Below, piece by piece: positions 16,821 to 25,960 of a stretch of 64,000 nt of DNA (position 1 is the first letter of the stretch; each line of letters starts with the position of its first letter). The DNA is from Actinomadura atramentaria DSM 43919 (GTDB lineage Bacteria; Actinomycetota; Actinomycetes; Streptosporangiales; Streptosporangiaceae), in the NCBI RefSeq assembly GCF_000381885.1, contig NZ_KB907210.1, positions 506,104 through 570,103 of the forward strand. The letters run 5' to 3'. A program made the translations under genes and the position numbers. Below the pieces are notes generated by a model. The model saw only the letters and a list, made by a program, of their open reading frames with translations. It was not told the DNA's origin and did not search any database.

Positions 16821-17609
16821 ATGACGAAGACGGCCGGTGCGCCCGAGGAGAGGCGACGCGATCCCTCCGCGGGGCCCGGCCGGGGGCCGGGCCGGCTCCG
16901 GCTCTGGCCCGAACTGCTGCTGGTGTCGGTGTGCTACGCGGCGTACTCGACCGTGCGCAACCTCGTCCCGACCGACCACGCTGGAGCGGTCCACCGGGCG
17001 TACGAGCTGTTAGCCGTCGAGTACCGCATGCACGTGGACGTCGAGGCCGCGCTGAACCACCTGTTCGTCGCCCACACGCCGCTCGCGGTGGCCGCGAACT
17101 ACTTCTACGGCACGCTGCACTTCGTCGTGACGATCGGCGTGCTCGTGTGGCTGTACGCCCGCCGGCCCCACCGGTACACCGCGCTGCGCACGCTGCTGTT
17201 CGCCACGACCGTCCTCGGCCTGGTCGGCTTCTGGCTGTTCCCGCTCGCGCCGCCGCGGATGCTGCCCGGCTTCGTGGACACCGTCCCCTACTTCGGGACG
17301 TGGGGGATCTACGACTCCGGCCCGACCGCGAGCGTCACCAACCAGTACGCCGCGATGCCGTCGCTGCACACCGCCTGGTCGCTGTGGTGCGCGATCTGCG
17401 TCGCGGTCGCCGCGCGCCGGGTGTGGCTGCGCGCGCTGGCGTTCCTGTACCCCGCCGCGACCGTCCTGGTGATCATGGGGACGGCGAACCACTTCGTGCT
17501 CGACGCGGTCGGCGGCGCGGCGACGCTGGCGACGGCGGCGGCGCTGGTGCTCGGCGTCGCGCGGACCGTCCCGGCGGCGGCCCGCGCGCCTGGTCACTCC
17601 GCCCCGTAG
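16821..17609 (+). CDS. PAP2 superfamily membrane protein (second paralog)
   Basis: A 262-residue paralog of the preceding gene. The two align along most of their length: ELLLVSVCYAAYSTVRNLV against ELLLIALFYTGYSLTRLVL, FYGTLHFVVTIGVLVWLY against FYATAHFVVTISVMAWVW, NQYAAMPSLHTAWSLWCA against NQYAAMPSMHAGWSIWCG, and GTANHFVLDAVGG against STANHYVLDAVAG. Active-site residues of the PSxH and HxxxD motifs are kept, so both are probably active. It arose by tandem duplication or was acquired as a pair. Its 3' end overlaps the 3' end of glnE on the other strand by 16 bp. Confidence 0.85.
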   Translation: MTKTAGAPEERRRDPSAGPGRGPGRLRLWPELLLVSVCYAAYSTVRNLVPTDHAGAVHRAYELLAVEYRMHVDVEAALNHLFVAHTPLAVAANYFYGTLHFVVTIGVLVWLYARRPHRYTALRTLLFATTVLGLVGFWLFPLAPPRMLPGFVDTVPYFGTWGIYDSGPTASVTNQYAAMPSLHTAWSLWCAICVAVAARRVWLRALAFLYPAATVLVIMGTANHFVLDAVGGAATLATAAALVLGVARTVPAAARAPGHSAP

Positions 17610-20600
17610 AAGACGCGCTCGACCACCGACCGGGCGTGCCGGGCGCGCCGCCGGTAGTCCTCCAGCAGCTCGCCGGTCGCGTCGTAGCCGAGCATCTGGG
17701 TGATGGACGTCCGCTCGTGGTGGTGGTCGGTGGGCAGCAGGTCCGACGCGCGGCCGCGCACGAGCATGATGGCGTTGCGCAGCCGGGTGGCGAGCTTCCA
17801 CGCGTCGCCGAGGACCTCGGCGTCGGCCGCGTCGAGCAGGTGGGCCTCGACGGCGGCGTCGAGGGCGGCGAGCGTCCGCGTCGTGCGCAGCGCGGGCGTC
17901 TCCCAGGCGTGCTGGAGCTGGAGGAGCTGCGCGACCCACTCGACGTCCGCCAGGCCGCCCGGCCCGAGCTTCATGTGCAGGCGGCGCTCGACGCCGCGCG
18001 GCAGCCGCTCGGACTCCATGCGCGCCTTGATCCGGCGGATCTCGCGCAGCGCGGCGTCGTCGATGCCGTCCTCGGGCCAGCGCATCGGGTCGATGAGGGC
18101 GCGGAACCGCTCGGTCAGCTCCGGGTCGCCGATGAGCGGGTCGGCGCGCAGCAGCGCCTGGCTCTCCCACGGCTCCGACCAGCGCGCGTAGTACGCGGCG
18201 TAGGAGGCGAGGGTGCGGACGAGCGGACCCTGGCGGCCCTCGGGGCGCAGGTTCGGGTCGATCTCCAGCGGCGGGTCGGCGGCGGGCAGCGCGAGCAGCC
18301 GCCGCGTCTCCTCCGCGACGGCGTGCGCGGCGCGGCCCGCGTCGCCGTCGTCGGCGCCGGGCAGCGGGTCGTGGACGAACATGACGTCGGCGTCGCTGCC
18401 GTAGCCGAGTTCGTGGCCGCCGTACCGGCCCATCGCGATGACGGCGAACCGGGTCGGCAGCGGCGACCGCCGCTCCATCTCGATCTTGCCGATCGCCGCC
18501 TGCAGCGCCGCCTCGATCGTGACGGTCGTGATGTCGGTGAGCGCCTCCCCGACCGTCGCGACGTCGGCGAGGCCGAGCACGTCCGCGACCGAGACGCGCA
18601 GCAGCTCGCGCCGCCGCACCGCGCGGACCGCCGCGACCGCGTCCTCGGCGGGCGGCGCGCCGCCCGACCCGGCGCGCCGCCGGACGGCCGACAGCGCCTC
18701 GGTGCGCAGCGCCGCGACCGGGCGCGGCGTCAGCTCGGCCTTGCTGCCGAGGATCGTGACGGCCTCGGGGTTGCGCAGCAGCAGGTCGGTGGCGTACCGG
18801 CTGGTCCCGAGGATGCAGGCCATGCGCTCGGCGACGGTGACCTCGTCGCGCAGCAGCCGCAGGTACCAGGGGGTCGCGCCCAGCTCGTCGCTGACGCGGC
18901 GGAACCCGAGCAGGCCCGCGTCGGGGTCGGGGGCGTCGGCGAACCAGCCGAGCATGACCGGCAGCAGCGTCCGCTGGATCGACGCGCGCCGCGACACCCC
19001 CGACGTCAGCGCCTCGATGTGCCGCAGCGCGCCCGCCGGGTCGGCGTAGCCGAGCGCGACGAGCCGGGCGCGGGCGGCGTCGGCGGTCAGCCGCGCCTCC
19101 TCCCCCGGCAGCTTGGCGACGGCGCGCAGCAGCGGCCGGTAGAACACCTTCTCGTGGATGCGGCGGACCTCGCGGGCGTGCCGCCGCCACAGCGCGGTGA
19201 ACTCCCCGACGGGGTCGGCGCGCAGGCCGAGCGCGCGGCCGAGCCGCCGCAGGTCGGCCGGGTCCTCGGGGACGAGGTGGGTGCGGCGCAGCCGGTGGAG
19301 CTGCACCAGGTGCTCGACGCGGCGCAGGAACCGGTACGCCGAGGCGAGCGCGGCGGCGTCGTCGCGGCCGACGTAGCCGCCCGCCGACAGCGCGTCCAGC
19401 GCGTCGAGCGTGGTGGGGCTGCGCAGCGACTCGTCGGCGCGGCCGTGGACGAGCTGGAGGAGCTGCACGGCGAACTCGATGTCGCGCAGCCCGCCGGGCC
19501 CGAGCTTGAGCTGCCGGTCGGCCTCGGCGGAGCGGCGGTTCAGGTCGGCCTCGACGCGGCGGCGCATCTGCTGGACGTCCTCGACGAACTTCTCGCCCTC
19601 GGCGGCCTGCCAGACCAGCGGGGCCGTCGTCGCCAGGTACCGCTGCCCGAGGCCGGGGTCGCCCGCGAGCGGACGGGCCTTGAGCAGCGCCTGGAACTCC
19701 CAGGTCTTCGCCCACCGCTCGTAGTAGGCGCGGTGGCTGGCGAGGGACCGGACGAGCGGCCCGGCCTTGCCCTCGGGGCGCAGCGCGGCGTCCACGTCCC
19801 ACAGCGCGCCCTCGGCGGTGCTGGCCGAGCAGGCGCGCATCATCGCGGACGCCAGGCGGGTCGCGGCGCGCAGCGCGGCGTCCTCGTCGGCGCCGTCGCG
19901 GGCCTCGGCCACGAAGACGACGTCGACGTCGCTGACGTAGTTCAGCTCCCGGCCGCCCGCCTTGCCCATGCCGATGACGGCGAGGCGGCACGCGGCGTGC
20001 TCGGGGATCTCGGCGCGGCCGAGGGCGAGCCCGGCCTCCAGCGCGGCGGCGGCGAGGTCGGCGAGGTCGGCGGCGACGTCGGACACGTCGGCGGCCCCGG
20101 TGAGGTCGAGTCCGGCCAGGGCGAGCAGGTGCCTGCGGTACTCGGCGCGCAGCGCGACGAGCGCGTCGTCGGCCGCCGCGACGGGCTCGGGGTCGGCCGG
20201 GTCCGCGCCGACGGCGCGCAGCAGCGCGGCCCGCAGCGCGGCGGCGCGCAGCTCGCGGGACGGCTCGACGTCCTCCCCGTCCGGCAGCGCCGCGCCGGGG
20301 CCGGGCGGGGCGGGCAGCGCCCCGTCGCGCAGCACCTCCCAGTGCCCGGGGTGGCGGGCGAGGTGGTCGGCGAGGGCGTCGCTGACGCCGAGGACGGCGA
20401 CCAGCCGCTCGCGGGTGCCCGGCTCGGTCGCCAGGGCGGCGCGCAGCCGGGTGCCGAGGCCGCGCTCGTCGGCGGCGGCGAACAGCCGCAGCAGCCCGCC
20501 GAGCGCGAGGTCGGGGTCGGCGGCGGCGCCGAGCGCGTCCAGCAGCTCGCCGCCGGGGACGGTGCCGGGGCCCCGGTCGGCGTCGGTCAGCAGCCGCTCG

Positions 20601-20683
20601 GCGCGGGCCGCGTCGGTGAACCCGAGCCGCGCGAGGCGGCCGGTCAGGGAGGGGCGGCGTTCAGAGGTCCACGGCTCGCTCAC
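17594..20683 (-). CDS. glnE: Glutamine synthetase adenylyltransferase/deadenylylase GlnE
   Basis: Controls GlnA by adding or removing AMP on its regulatory tyrosine. It has 1029 residues, the normal length. Two nucleotidyltransferase domains are clear: the N-terminal deadenylylase with IGMGKAGGRELNYVSDVDVVFV and the C-terminal adenylyltransferase with IAMGRYGGHELGYGSDADVMFVHD. Both keep the G-G-x-E-L-x-Y-x-S-D-x-D metal-binding signature. Each is followed by a helical block containing KxGxGGLxDxE (KLGPGGLRDIEF and KLGPGGLADVEW). GTG 20683 is chosen because TACCGT lies 7 nt upstream (20691-20696); another GTG at 20692 overlaps that box. It is encoded 80 nt after glnA2 on the same strand, as in M. 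tuberculosis. Confidence 0.95.
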   Translation of the reverse strand: MSEPWTSERRPSLTGRLARLGFTDAARAERLLTDADRGPGTVPGGELLDALGAAADPDLALGGLLRLFAAADERGLGTRLRAALATEPGTRERLVAVLGVSDALADHLARHPGHWEVLRDGALPAPPGPGAALPDGEDVEPSRELRAAALRAALLRAVGADPADPEPVAAADDALVALRAEYRRHLLALAGLDLTGAADVSDVAADLADLAAAALEAGLALGRAEIPEHAACRLAVIGMGKAGGRELNYVSDVDVVFVAEARDGADEDAALRAATRLASAMMRACSASTAEGALWDVDAALRPEGKAGPLVRSLASHRAYYERWAKTWEFQALLKARPLAGDPGLGQRYLATTAPLVWQAAEGEKFVEDVQQMRRRVEADLNRRSAEADRQLKLGPGGLRDIEFAVQLLQLVHGRADESLRSPTTLDALDALSAGGYVGRDDAAALASAYRFLRRVEHLVQLHRLRRTHLVPEDPADLRRLGRALGLRADPVGEFTALWRRHAREVRRIHEKVFYRPLLRAVAKLPGEEARLTADAARARLVALGYADPAGALRHIEALTSGVSRRASIQRTLLPVMLGWFADAPDPDAGLLGFRRVSDELGATPWYLRLLRDEVTVAERMACILGTSRYATDLLLRNPEAVTILGSKAELTPRPVAALRTEALSAVRRRAGSGGAPPAEDAVAAVRAVRRRELLRVSVADVLGLADVATVGEALTDITTVTIEAALQAAIGKIEMERRSPLPTRFAVIAMGRYGGHELGYGSDADVMFVHDPLPGADDGDAGRAAHAVAEETRRLLALPAADPPLEIDPNLRPEGRQGPLVRTLASYAAYYARWSEPWESQALLRADPLIGDPELTERFRALIDPMRWPEDGIDDAALREIRRIKARMESERLPRGVERRLHMKLGPGGLADVEWVAQLLQLQHAWETPALRTTRTLAALDAAVEAHLLDAADAEVLGDAWKLATRLRNAIMLVRGRASDLLPTDHHHERTSITQMLGYDATGELLEDYRRRARHARSVVERVFYGAE

Positions 20684-20690
20684 GGCCTCC

Positions 20691-20696
20691 ACGGTA
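20691..20696 (-). promoter_or_regulatory. -10 box of glnE
   Basis: Read on the minus strand this is TACCGT, 7 nt before the GTG at 20683. It suggests that glnE has its own leaderless transcript besides any read-through from glnA2. Confidence 0.4.
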
Positions 20697-20763
20697 GTCC
20701 CGCCGGGGCCGCGCGGGGCGGGCGGACGCGAACACGAGACGGTCTCGATCCGCGCCGCGCGCC

Positions 20764-22125
20764 CTACAGGATCGTGATGAGGCGCCTGCGCTCGAACTCG
20801 CTCACCTGGCGGCGGTACTCCTCCCACTCCTGGCGCTTGTTGCGCAGGAAGAAGTCGAAGACGTGCTCGCCGAGGACGTCGGCCATCAGCTCGCTGTGCT
20901 CCATCGCGTGGATGGCCTCGTCGAGGTCCTGCGGGAGCGGTTCGATGCCGAGGGCGCGGCGTTCGGCGGGGGTGAGCGCCCAGACGTCGTCCTCGGCGCC
21001 GGGCGGCAGCTCGTAGCCCTCCTCGATGCCCTTGAGGCCCGCGCCGAGCATCGCGGCGAACGCGAGGTAGGGGTTGGCGGCGGTGTCGAGGGAGCGGAAC
21101 TCGACCCGCGTCGCGTGGCCCTTGTGGGGCTTGTACATCGGGACGCGGATGAGCGCGGACCGGTTGTTGTGCCCCCAGCAGATGTAGGACGGGGCCTCGC
21201 CGCCCGCGCCCGCCGTGGACCCGACGCCGCCCCACAGCCGCTTGTAGGAGTTCACCCACTGGTTGCAGACGGCGGTGATCTCGGCGGAGTGCCGCAGCAG
21301 GCCCGCGATGAACGCGCGGCCGACCTTGGAGAGCTGGAACTCGGCGCCGGGCTCGTAGAAGGCGTTGCGGTCGCCCTCGAACAGCGACATGTGGGTGTGC
21401 ATGCCCGAGCCGGGGTGCTCGGTGAACGGCTTGGGCATGAAGGACGCGAAGACGCCCTGCTCCAGCGCGACCTCCTTCATGACGAGCCGGAACGTCATGA
21501 TGTTGTCGGCGGTGGTGAGCGCGTCGGCGTACCGCAGGTCGATCTCCTGCTGGCCGGGCGCGCCCTCGTGGTGGCTGAACTCCACCGAGATGCCCATCGC
21601 CTCCAGCATGGTGATCGCGTTGCGCCGGAAGTCGTGCGCGGAGCTGTGCGGCGTGTGGTCGAAGTAGCCGCCGGAGTCGACCGGGACGGGCTCGCGGCCG
21701 TCCTCGGACCGGTCGGCGAACAGGAAGAACTCGATCTCGGGGTGGGTGTAGAAGGTGAACCCGAGGTCGGCGGCGCGGGCGAGAGTGCGCTTGAGGACGA
21801 ACCGGGGGTCGGCGAAGCTCGGCGTGCCGTCCGGCATGAGGATGTCGCAGAACATGCGGGCGACGCCGGGACTCTCGCTGCGCCACGGCAGGACCTGGAA
21901 GGTCGACGGGTCCGGCTTGGCGATCATGTCGGCCTCGTACACGCGCGCGAAGCCCTCGATGGCCGAGCCGTCGAACCCGATGCCCTCGCCGAAGGCGCCC
22001 TCCAGTTCGGCGGGCGCGACCGCGACGGACTTCAGGAACCCGAGCACGTCGGTGAACCACAGCCGGATGAAGCGGATGTCGCGCTCCTCCAGCGTGCGGA
22101 GCACGAACTCCTGCTGACGGTCCAA
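20764..22125 (-). CDS. glnA2: Glutamine synthetase-like protein GlnA2
   Basis: A 453-residue GSI-type ligase. It carries LWFTDVLGFLKSV, IGFDGSAIEGFARV, THPEIEFFLF (metal-ligand Glu), the ATP loop MPKPFTEHPGSGMHTHMS and NNRSALIRVP. The adenylylation tyrosine is replaced by Trp in EDDVWALTPAERRA, so GlnE cannot modify it. M. tuberculosis has glnA2 in the same place. In Streptomyces coelicolor some GlnA-like proteins, including one called GlnA2, have been shown to glutamylate polyamines instead of ammonia, so true glutamine synthetase activity should not be assumed. The ATG at 22125 matches the conserved N-terminus. A possible GlnR-like half site lies about 140 bp upstream. Confidence 0.9.
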   Translation of the reverse strand: MDRQQEFVLRTLEERDIRFIRLWFTDVLGFLKSVAVAPAELEGAFGEGIGFDGSAIEGFARVYEADMIAKPDPSTFQVLPWRSESPGVARMFCDILMPDGTPSFADPRFVLKRTLARAADLGFTFYTHPEIEFFLFADRSEDGREPVPVDSGGYFDHTPHSSAHDFRRNAITMLEAMGISVEFSHHEGAPGQQEIDLRYADALTTADNIMTFRLVMKEVALEQGVFASFMPKPFTEHPGSGMHTHMSLFEGDRNAFYEPGAEFQLSKVGRAFIAGLLRHSAEITAVCNQWVNSYKRLWGGVGSTAGAGGEAPSYICWGHNNRSALIRVPMYKPHKGHATRVEFRSLDTAANPYLAFAAMLGAGLKGIEEGYELPPGAEDDVWALTPAERRALGIEPLPQDLDEAIHAMEHSELMADVLGEHVFDFFLRNKRQEWEEYRRQVSEFERRRLITIL

Positions 22126-22265
22126 AGCCTTCTCCCTCGGTGGTGCGGTCGCCCGGCGCGGACCCGCGCCGGTCGGCCCCTTCCCCGCGGCGGCGGGGGG
22201 CTAACGGGCCGGGACCGGGCGGCGCCGCCGCCGGTACGCCTCGACCTGCAGTATGCCCCGCCGCT

Positions 22266-22281
22266 GTTACCGCGACGTTAC
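22266..22281 (-). promoter_or_regulatory. Possible GlnR/PhoP-type half site upstream of glnA2
   Basis: On the minus strand this reads GTAAC-n6-GTAAC, two identical pentamers 11 bp apart, about 141-156 nt before the glnA2 ATG. The second pentamer differs in one base from the GAAAC expected of GlnR. The other bases in 22126-22392 show no clear feature. Confidence 0.35.
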
Positions 22282-22392
22282 GTCCGGTCCGCCGCCGGGG
22301 AGCCCGGCGGTGACGCGGTGGCGGACCCCAGGGGATCTACCAGGACGAACTTTGCCATATGACGCGGGCCGCCGACAGCGGCGGCCCGCGCG

Positions 22393-23160
22393 CTACTCCT
22401 TGCCCCGCTTGGGCGGCGCGGCGGCGGCCGGGTCCAGGACGCGCGCCAGGAACTCCCGCGTGCGCGGCTTCTCCGGTTCGGCGATCACCCGCGCGGCCGG
22501 GCCGTCCTCCACGACGACGCCGCCGTCCAGGAACACCACCCGGTCCGCGACCTCGCGCGCGAAGCTCATCTCGTGGGTGACGACGAGCATCGTCATGCCG
22601 TCCTCGGCCAGGCCGCGCATCACGCCGAGGACGTCCCCGACCAGCTCGGGGTCCAGCGCGGACGTCGGCTCGTCGAACAGCATCACCGACGGCCCCATCG
22701 CCAGCGCCCGCGCGATGGCGACGCGCTGCTGCTGCCCGCCCGACAGCCGCGTCGGGAACGCGTCGGCGCGGTCGGCGAGGCCGACCCGGTCGAGGTTCTC
22801 CCGGGCGATCCGCTCGGCCTCGGCGCGCGGCCGCCGCAGCACCTTGACCTGCGCGACCATGACGTTCTCCAGCGCCGTCAGGTGCGGGAACAGGTTGAAC
22901 TGCTGGAACACCATGCCGATGCGGCGGCGCAGCGCGTCCAGGTCGGCGTCGGGGTCGGTGATCTCGTCGCCGTCCACCCGGATCGTGCCGCCGGTCGGGA
23001 CCTCCAGCAGGTTCACGCACCGCAGCAGCGTGGACTTGCCCGACCCGGACGGGCCGATGACGCACACCACCTCGCCCGCCTCCACCGCGAGGTCGATCCC
23101 CCGCAGCACCTCGTCGTCGCCGAACGCCTTGCGCAGGCCCTCGATCTCGATCGCCCTCAT
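22393..23160 (-). CDS. Polar amino-acid ABC transporter ATPase (GlnQ-like)
   Basis: A 255-residue ATP-binding subunit of a PAAT-family importer. Walker A GPSGSGKS is near residue 38, the Q-loop is in [16 protein letters not shown], the signature [15 protein letters not shown] follows, then Walker [20 protein letters not shown], and the switch His in [15 protein letters not shown]. The [10 protein letters not shown] and [16 protein letters not shown] phrases are specific for amino-acid importers. Its ATG overlaps the permease stop as ATGA, so the operon is binding protein, permease, ATPase. There is no gene in the 230 bp after it other than the glnA2 upstream region. Confidence 0.94.
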   Translation of the reverse strand: MRAIEIEGLRKAFGDDEVLRGIDLAVEAGEVVCVIGPSGSGKSTLLRCVNLLEVPTGGTIRVDGDEITDPDADLDALRRRIGMVFQQFNLFPHLTALENVMVAQVKVLRRPRAEAERIARENLDRVGLADRADAFPTRLSGGQQQRVAIARALAMGPSVMLFDEPTSALDPELVGDVLGVMRGLAEDGMTMLVVTHEMSFAREVADRVVFLDGGVVVEDGPAARVIAEPEKPRTREFLARVLDPAAAAPPKRGKE

Positions 23161-23981
23161 CGCGCCTCCCCGCCGCGCCGCGCCTCCAGCCGCCGGGCCA
23201 GGTAGCCCAGCGGGATCGTGACGGCCAGGTAGCACAGGCCGGCGACGACGATCGGCGTCGTGTTGTTCTTCTCGCCCGCGAGGTCCTGCCCGAACTTGGC
23301 GAGCTCCCGCTGGTCCAGCGAGACGCCGATGAACAGGGCCAGCGAGGAGTCCTTGAAGAGCAGGACCAGTTCGTTGGTGAGCGGCGGGACGACCGTCCGC
23401 AGCGCCTGCGGGACGATGATCGTCCGCATCGCGCGGGAGTGGGACATCCCGAGCGAGCGGGCCGCCTCCATCTGGCCGCGCGGGACCGCCTGGATGCCCG
23501 CCCGGATCGTCTCGGCCATGTACGCGGCGGAGACGAGGGCGAGCGCGAGCCCGGCCTGGCCGTAGACACCGCCGGGCAGGCTCGTCCCGGGGAACGCCAG
23601 CGGGACGCCGACGCCCACGAAGATGAAGATCAGCAGCGCGGGCAGGCCGCGGAAGACCTCCACGTAGCCGATCGCGAACCACCGGTATGGGGGGACGGAC
23701 GAGAGCCGCATCAGCGCGAGCACGAGCCCCGCCGTCAGCCCCAGCACGAACCCGATCGCCGTGTAGACGACGGTGTTGCGCAGCCCGATGGTGATGATGT
23801 CGGGGAACAGCCCGCCGATGACGTCGGTGTTGAAGAAGTTGGTCCGCAGCGAGTTCCAGTCGGCGAGCGCGCCGACGGCGACGAGCACCGCGACGACCAG
23901 GCCGTACTCGCCGCCGCGCACGAGCCGCCGCCGGCGGCGGCGCGCCGCGCCGGACCGGGCCGGCGCCGGGTTCGCGGCCAC
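23157..23981 (-). CDS. Amino-acid ABC transporter permease
   Basis: A 274-residue inner-membrane permease of the HisMQ type. A basic N-terminal tail ([14 protein letters not shown]) is followed by about five helices. The EAA loop that docks the ATPase is [44 protein letters not shown] and [25 protein letters not shown] are family signatures. The insertion [23 protein letters not shown] between the last helices is longer than in many relatives. GTG 23981 is chosen because it lies 2 nt after the stop of the binding-protein gene; an ATG at 24014 would overlap that gene by 31 bp and is less likely. Confidence 0.9.
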   Translation of the reverse strand: MAANPAPARSGAARRRRRRLVRGGEYGLVVAVLVAVGALADWNSLRTNFFNTDVIGGLFPDIITIGLRNTVVYTAIGFVLGLTAGLVLALMRLSSVPPYRWFAIGYVEVFRGLPALLIFIFVGVGVPLAFPGTSLPGGVYGQAGLALALVSAAYMAETIRAGIQAVPRGQMEAARSLGMSHSRAMRTIIVPQALRTVVPPLTNELVLLFKDSSLALFIGVSLDQRELAKFGQDLAGEKNNTTPIVVAGLCYLAVTIPLGYLARRLEARRGGEAR

Positions 23982-23983
23982 GG

Positions 23984-24796
23984 CTACTCGCCCGCCGGCA
24001 TCGGGCCGATCCACTTTTCGTAGATCGCCTTGTACGTGCCGTCCGCGCGGGCCGCCGTGATCACCTCGTTGAGGATCTTGAGCAGGCCGGGGTTCTGGCC
24101 CTTGCGGACCGCGAAGCCGTACTTCTCACCGGTGTCGTAGTCGCCGAGAACGCCGTACTTGGCGTTGGCGGGGTCCTTCAGCCAGCCCTGGATCACGGGG
24201 TAGTCCTCGACGACGGCCTGCACGCGGCCCGTCCGCAGCCCGTTCAGCAGGGACGTGGAGTCCTTGAACGAGACGGTGTCGAGCTTCTGCGCGCGGGCGT
24301 ACTCCTCGCCCGTGGTGGACGCCTGCGTGCCGACCTTCAGGCCGTCGCCCTCGGCGTCCGCGAGCGCGGTGTACTTCTTGCCGTCCTTCGCGCCCATGAG
24401 CGCCTGCGTCGCGGTGAAGTACGGCTCGCTGAAGTCGATGAACCTCGCGCGCTCGGGCTTGATCGTCATGCCCGCCGCCGCGATGTCGCACTTGCCCGCG
24501 TTGAGCGCGGAGCCGGTCTTGATGGTCTCGAACGGCGTGTCGACGATCTTCTGGGTGACGCCGAGCTTCTTGGCGACCAGGTCGATGACGTCCACGTCGA
24601 ACCCGACGACCTTGCCGCCCTGCTCGGACTGGAACGGCGGATAGGGCAGGTGGGTGCAGGTGGTCAGCGCGCCCTTCCTGACGAGCTTCGCCCCCTGCAC
24701 GGTGGCCGAGTCGTCCCCGCAGGCCGCCGCCGACCCCAGGGTCAGGGCGGCGAGGCCCGCGCAGAGCGCGGACCGGAACCAGGTGCGTCCGGACAA
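23984..24796 (-). CDS. Amino-acid ABC transporter substrate-binding lipoprotein
   Basis: A 270-residue extracellular lipoprotein. The signal peptide ends in the lipobox LGSAAAC, so Cys26 is the lipidated residue. The mature part is a class 3 solute-binding protein: [33 protein letters not shown], then [26 protein letters not shown] and the second-lobe [13 protein letters not shown]. The sequence [10 protein letters not shown] and the Arg in [11 protein letters not shown] are the usual ligand contacts for the amino-acid alpha-groups, so a polar amino acid is likely. It starts at TTG 24796, supported by AGGAGG 5 nt upstream. It is the first gene of a three-gene operon. Confidence 0.92.
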   Translation of the reverse strand: MSGRTWFRSALCAGLAALTLGSAAACGDDSATVQGAKLVRKGALTTCTHLPYPPFQSEQGGKVVGFDVDVIDLVAKKLGVTQKIVDTPFETIKTGSALNAGKCDIAAAGMTIKPERARFIDFSEPYFTATQALMGAKDGKKYTALADAEGDGLKVGTQASTTGEEYARAQKLDTVSFKDSTSLLNGLRTGRVQAVVEDYPVIQGWLKDPANAKYGVLGDYDTGEKYGFAVRKGQNPGLLKILNEVITAARADGTYKAIYEKWIGPMPAGE

Positions 24797-24949
24797 GCCG
24801 TCCTCCTTCGCTGTTGAAGATCACCGAACTCTGTCATGGCGGACCGGACGGACGCGAGGCGGCGCCCGGCTCGCCGCTTTCCTTCCCTTTCCCGGAACTT
24901 GACGTGGCGATCTCCCTGTTTCCACCCGACTTCACTGCATGATCATCTT

Positions 24950-25960
24950 GTGGACGTCTCCTCCTTGCTGTACTCGCTCGGGGACCGCGTGGCCGTGTCC
25001 GCCCCGCCCGCCGGTCCCGCCGTCCCGCGCGCCGACGTCCGAGCCCGGTTCGACGACCTCGCCGCGCGCGTCGACGAGTGGACGCGCACCCGCGGCCTGG
25101 CCGGGCCCCGGCCGCCCGCCCGCTGCGAGCGGCTGGCCGCGCGGCTGTTCCCGACCGCGCCGCCGGACCGCGTCGAGCTGTTCGCGTGCTGGACGGCGTG
25201 GGCGTTCGCGCTGGACGACCTGCTGGACGAGGACCCGCTGGGCGGCAGCGCCAACTCCGTCCACGCCCTGTTCGACGACCTCGGCGGCGCGCTGCGGCGC
25301 GGCGGCGCCCGGCCCGGCGCGCGCCCGCTGGAGGCGGCGCTGGCCGAGCTGTGGCGCGCGACCGGACGGCTGCAGGGCCGCGCGTGGCGCCGCCGCTTCC
25401 TGACGAGCCTGGAGGAGCAGCGGGCGGGCTGCGCGCAGGAGGCCGTCCACCGGCGGATGCGCGAGATCCCCGACCTGCGCGGCTACCCGTCGCTGCGGCG
25501 CCGGGCGGGCGCGCCGTTCCTGTTCGACCTGATCGAGCCCGTGCTGGGCGTGGAGCTGCCCGGCTCCCTGTTCGGGACGCCGTGCTGGACGGCGCTCGCC
25601 GAGGCCGCCGCCGACACGGTCGCGTGGTGCAACGACATCGCGTCCTACCCGCGCGAGTTCGGGCGCGGCGACGTCCACAACCACGTGACGGTGCTCGGCG
25701 CGGCGTACGGGTTCGCGCCGGAGCGCGCGGCGCGCACCGTCTGCGAGCGGATCGGGCTGCGCGCCGCCGACCTCGCGGCGGCGGGCCGCGCGCTGCCCGC
25801 CACGCTGGACCTGATGCGGTACGAGCCGACCGAGCGCCTGGCGGCGGAGCGGGTCGCGCGCGTGCTGCTGGCCGCGCCGCGCGCGCACCTGGACTGGCTC
25901 ATCGAGTCGAGCCGGTACGCGACGGCCGCGTGGCCGGAGGCGGTGCCGTCCCCGCGCTGA
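24950..25960 (+). CDS. Class I terpene synthase (sesquiterpene-type)
   Basis: A soluble all-helical enzyme that ionises a prenyl diphosphate (probably farnesyl diphosphate) and cyclises it. With the GTG at 24950 it has 336 residues, the family norm. The aspartate-rich metal motif is ALDDLLDED (Asp89, Asp90, Asp93). The second metal motif (NSE triad) is N228-D-I-A-S232-Y-P-R-E236, followed by the expected FGRGDVHN. The C-terminal Arg-Tyr pair is in SSRYATAAW (322-323). The product cannot be predicted. The start is uncertain, because an ATG at 24836 would add 38 residues with no similarity to the family. No prenyltransferase or P450 is adjacent. The last 62 bp overlap the convergent regulator gene. 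Confidence 0.87.
   Translation: MDVSSLLYSLGDRVAVSAPPAGPAVPRADVRARFDDLAARVDEWTRTRGLAGPRPPARCERLAARLFPTAPPDRVELFACWTAWAFALDDLLDEDPLGGSANSVHALFDDLGGALRRGGARPGARPLEAALAELWRATGRLQGRAWRRRFLTSLEEQRAGCAQEAVHRRMREIPDLRGYPSLRRRAGAPFLFDLIEPVLGVELPGSLFGTPCWTALAEAAADTVAWCNDIASYPREFGRGDVHNHVTVLGAAYGFAPERAARTVCERIGLRAADLAAAGRALPATLDLMRYEPTERLAAERVARVLLAAPRAHLDWLIESSRYATAAWPEAVPSPR

Noticed and set aside
16931..21016. Plus-strand open frame of over 1300 codons opposite glnE
   Set aside because: Composition is Arg/Ala/Gly/Val-rich with no motifs, and it mirrors the real glnE frame, so it is an antisense shadow.
24836..24949. N-terminal extension of the terpene synthase from the ATG at 24836
   Set aside because: The extra 38 residues do not resemble terpene synthase N-termini, and the ATG has no ribosome site; the GTG at 24950 gives the normal length.
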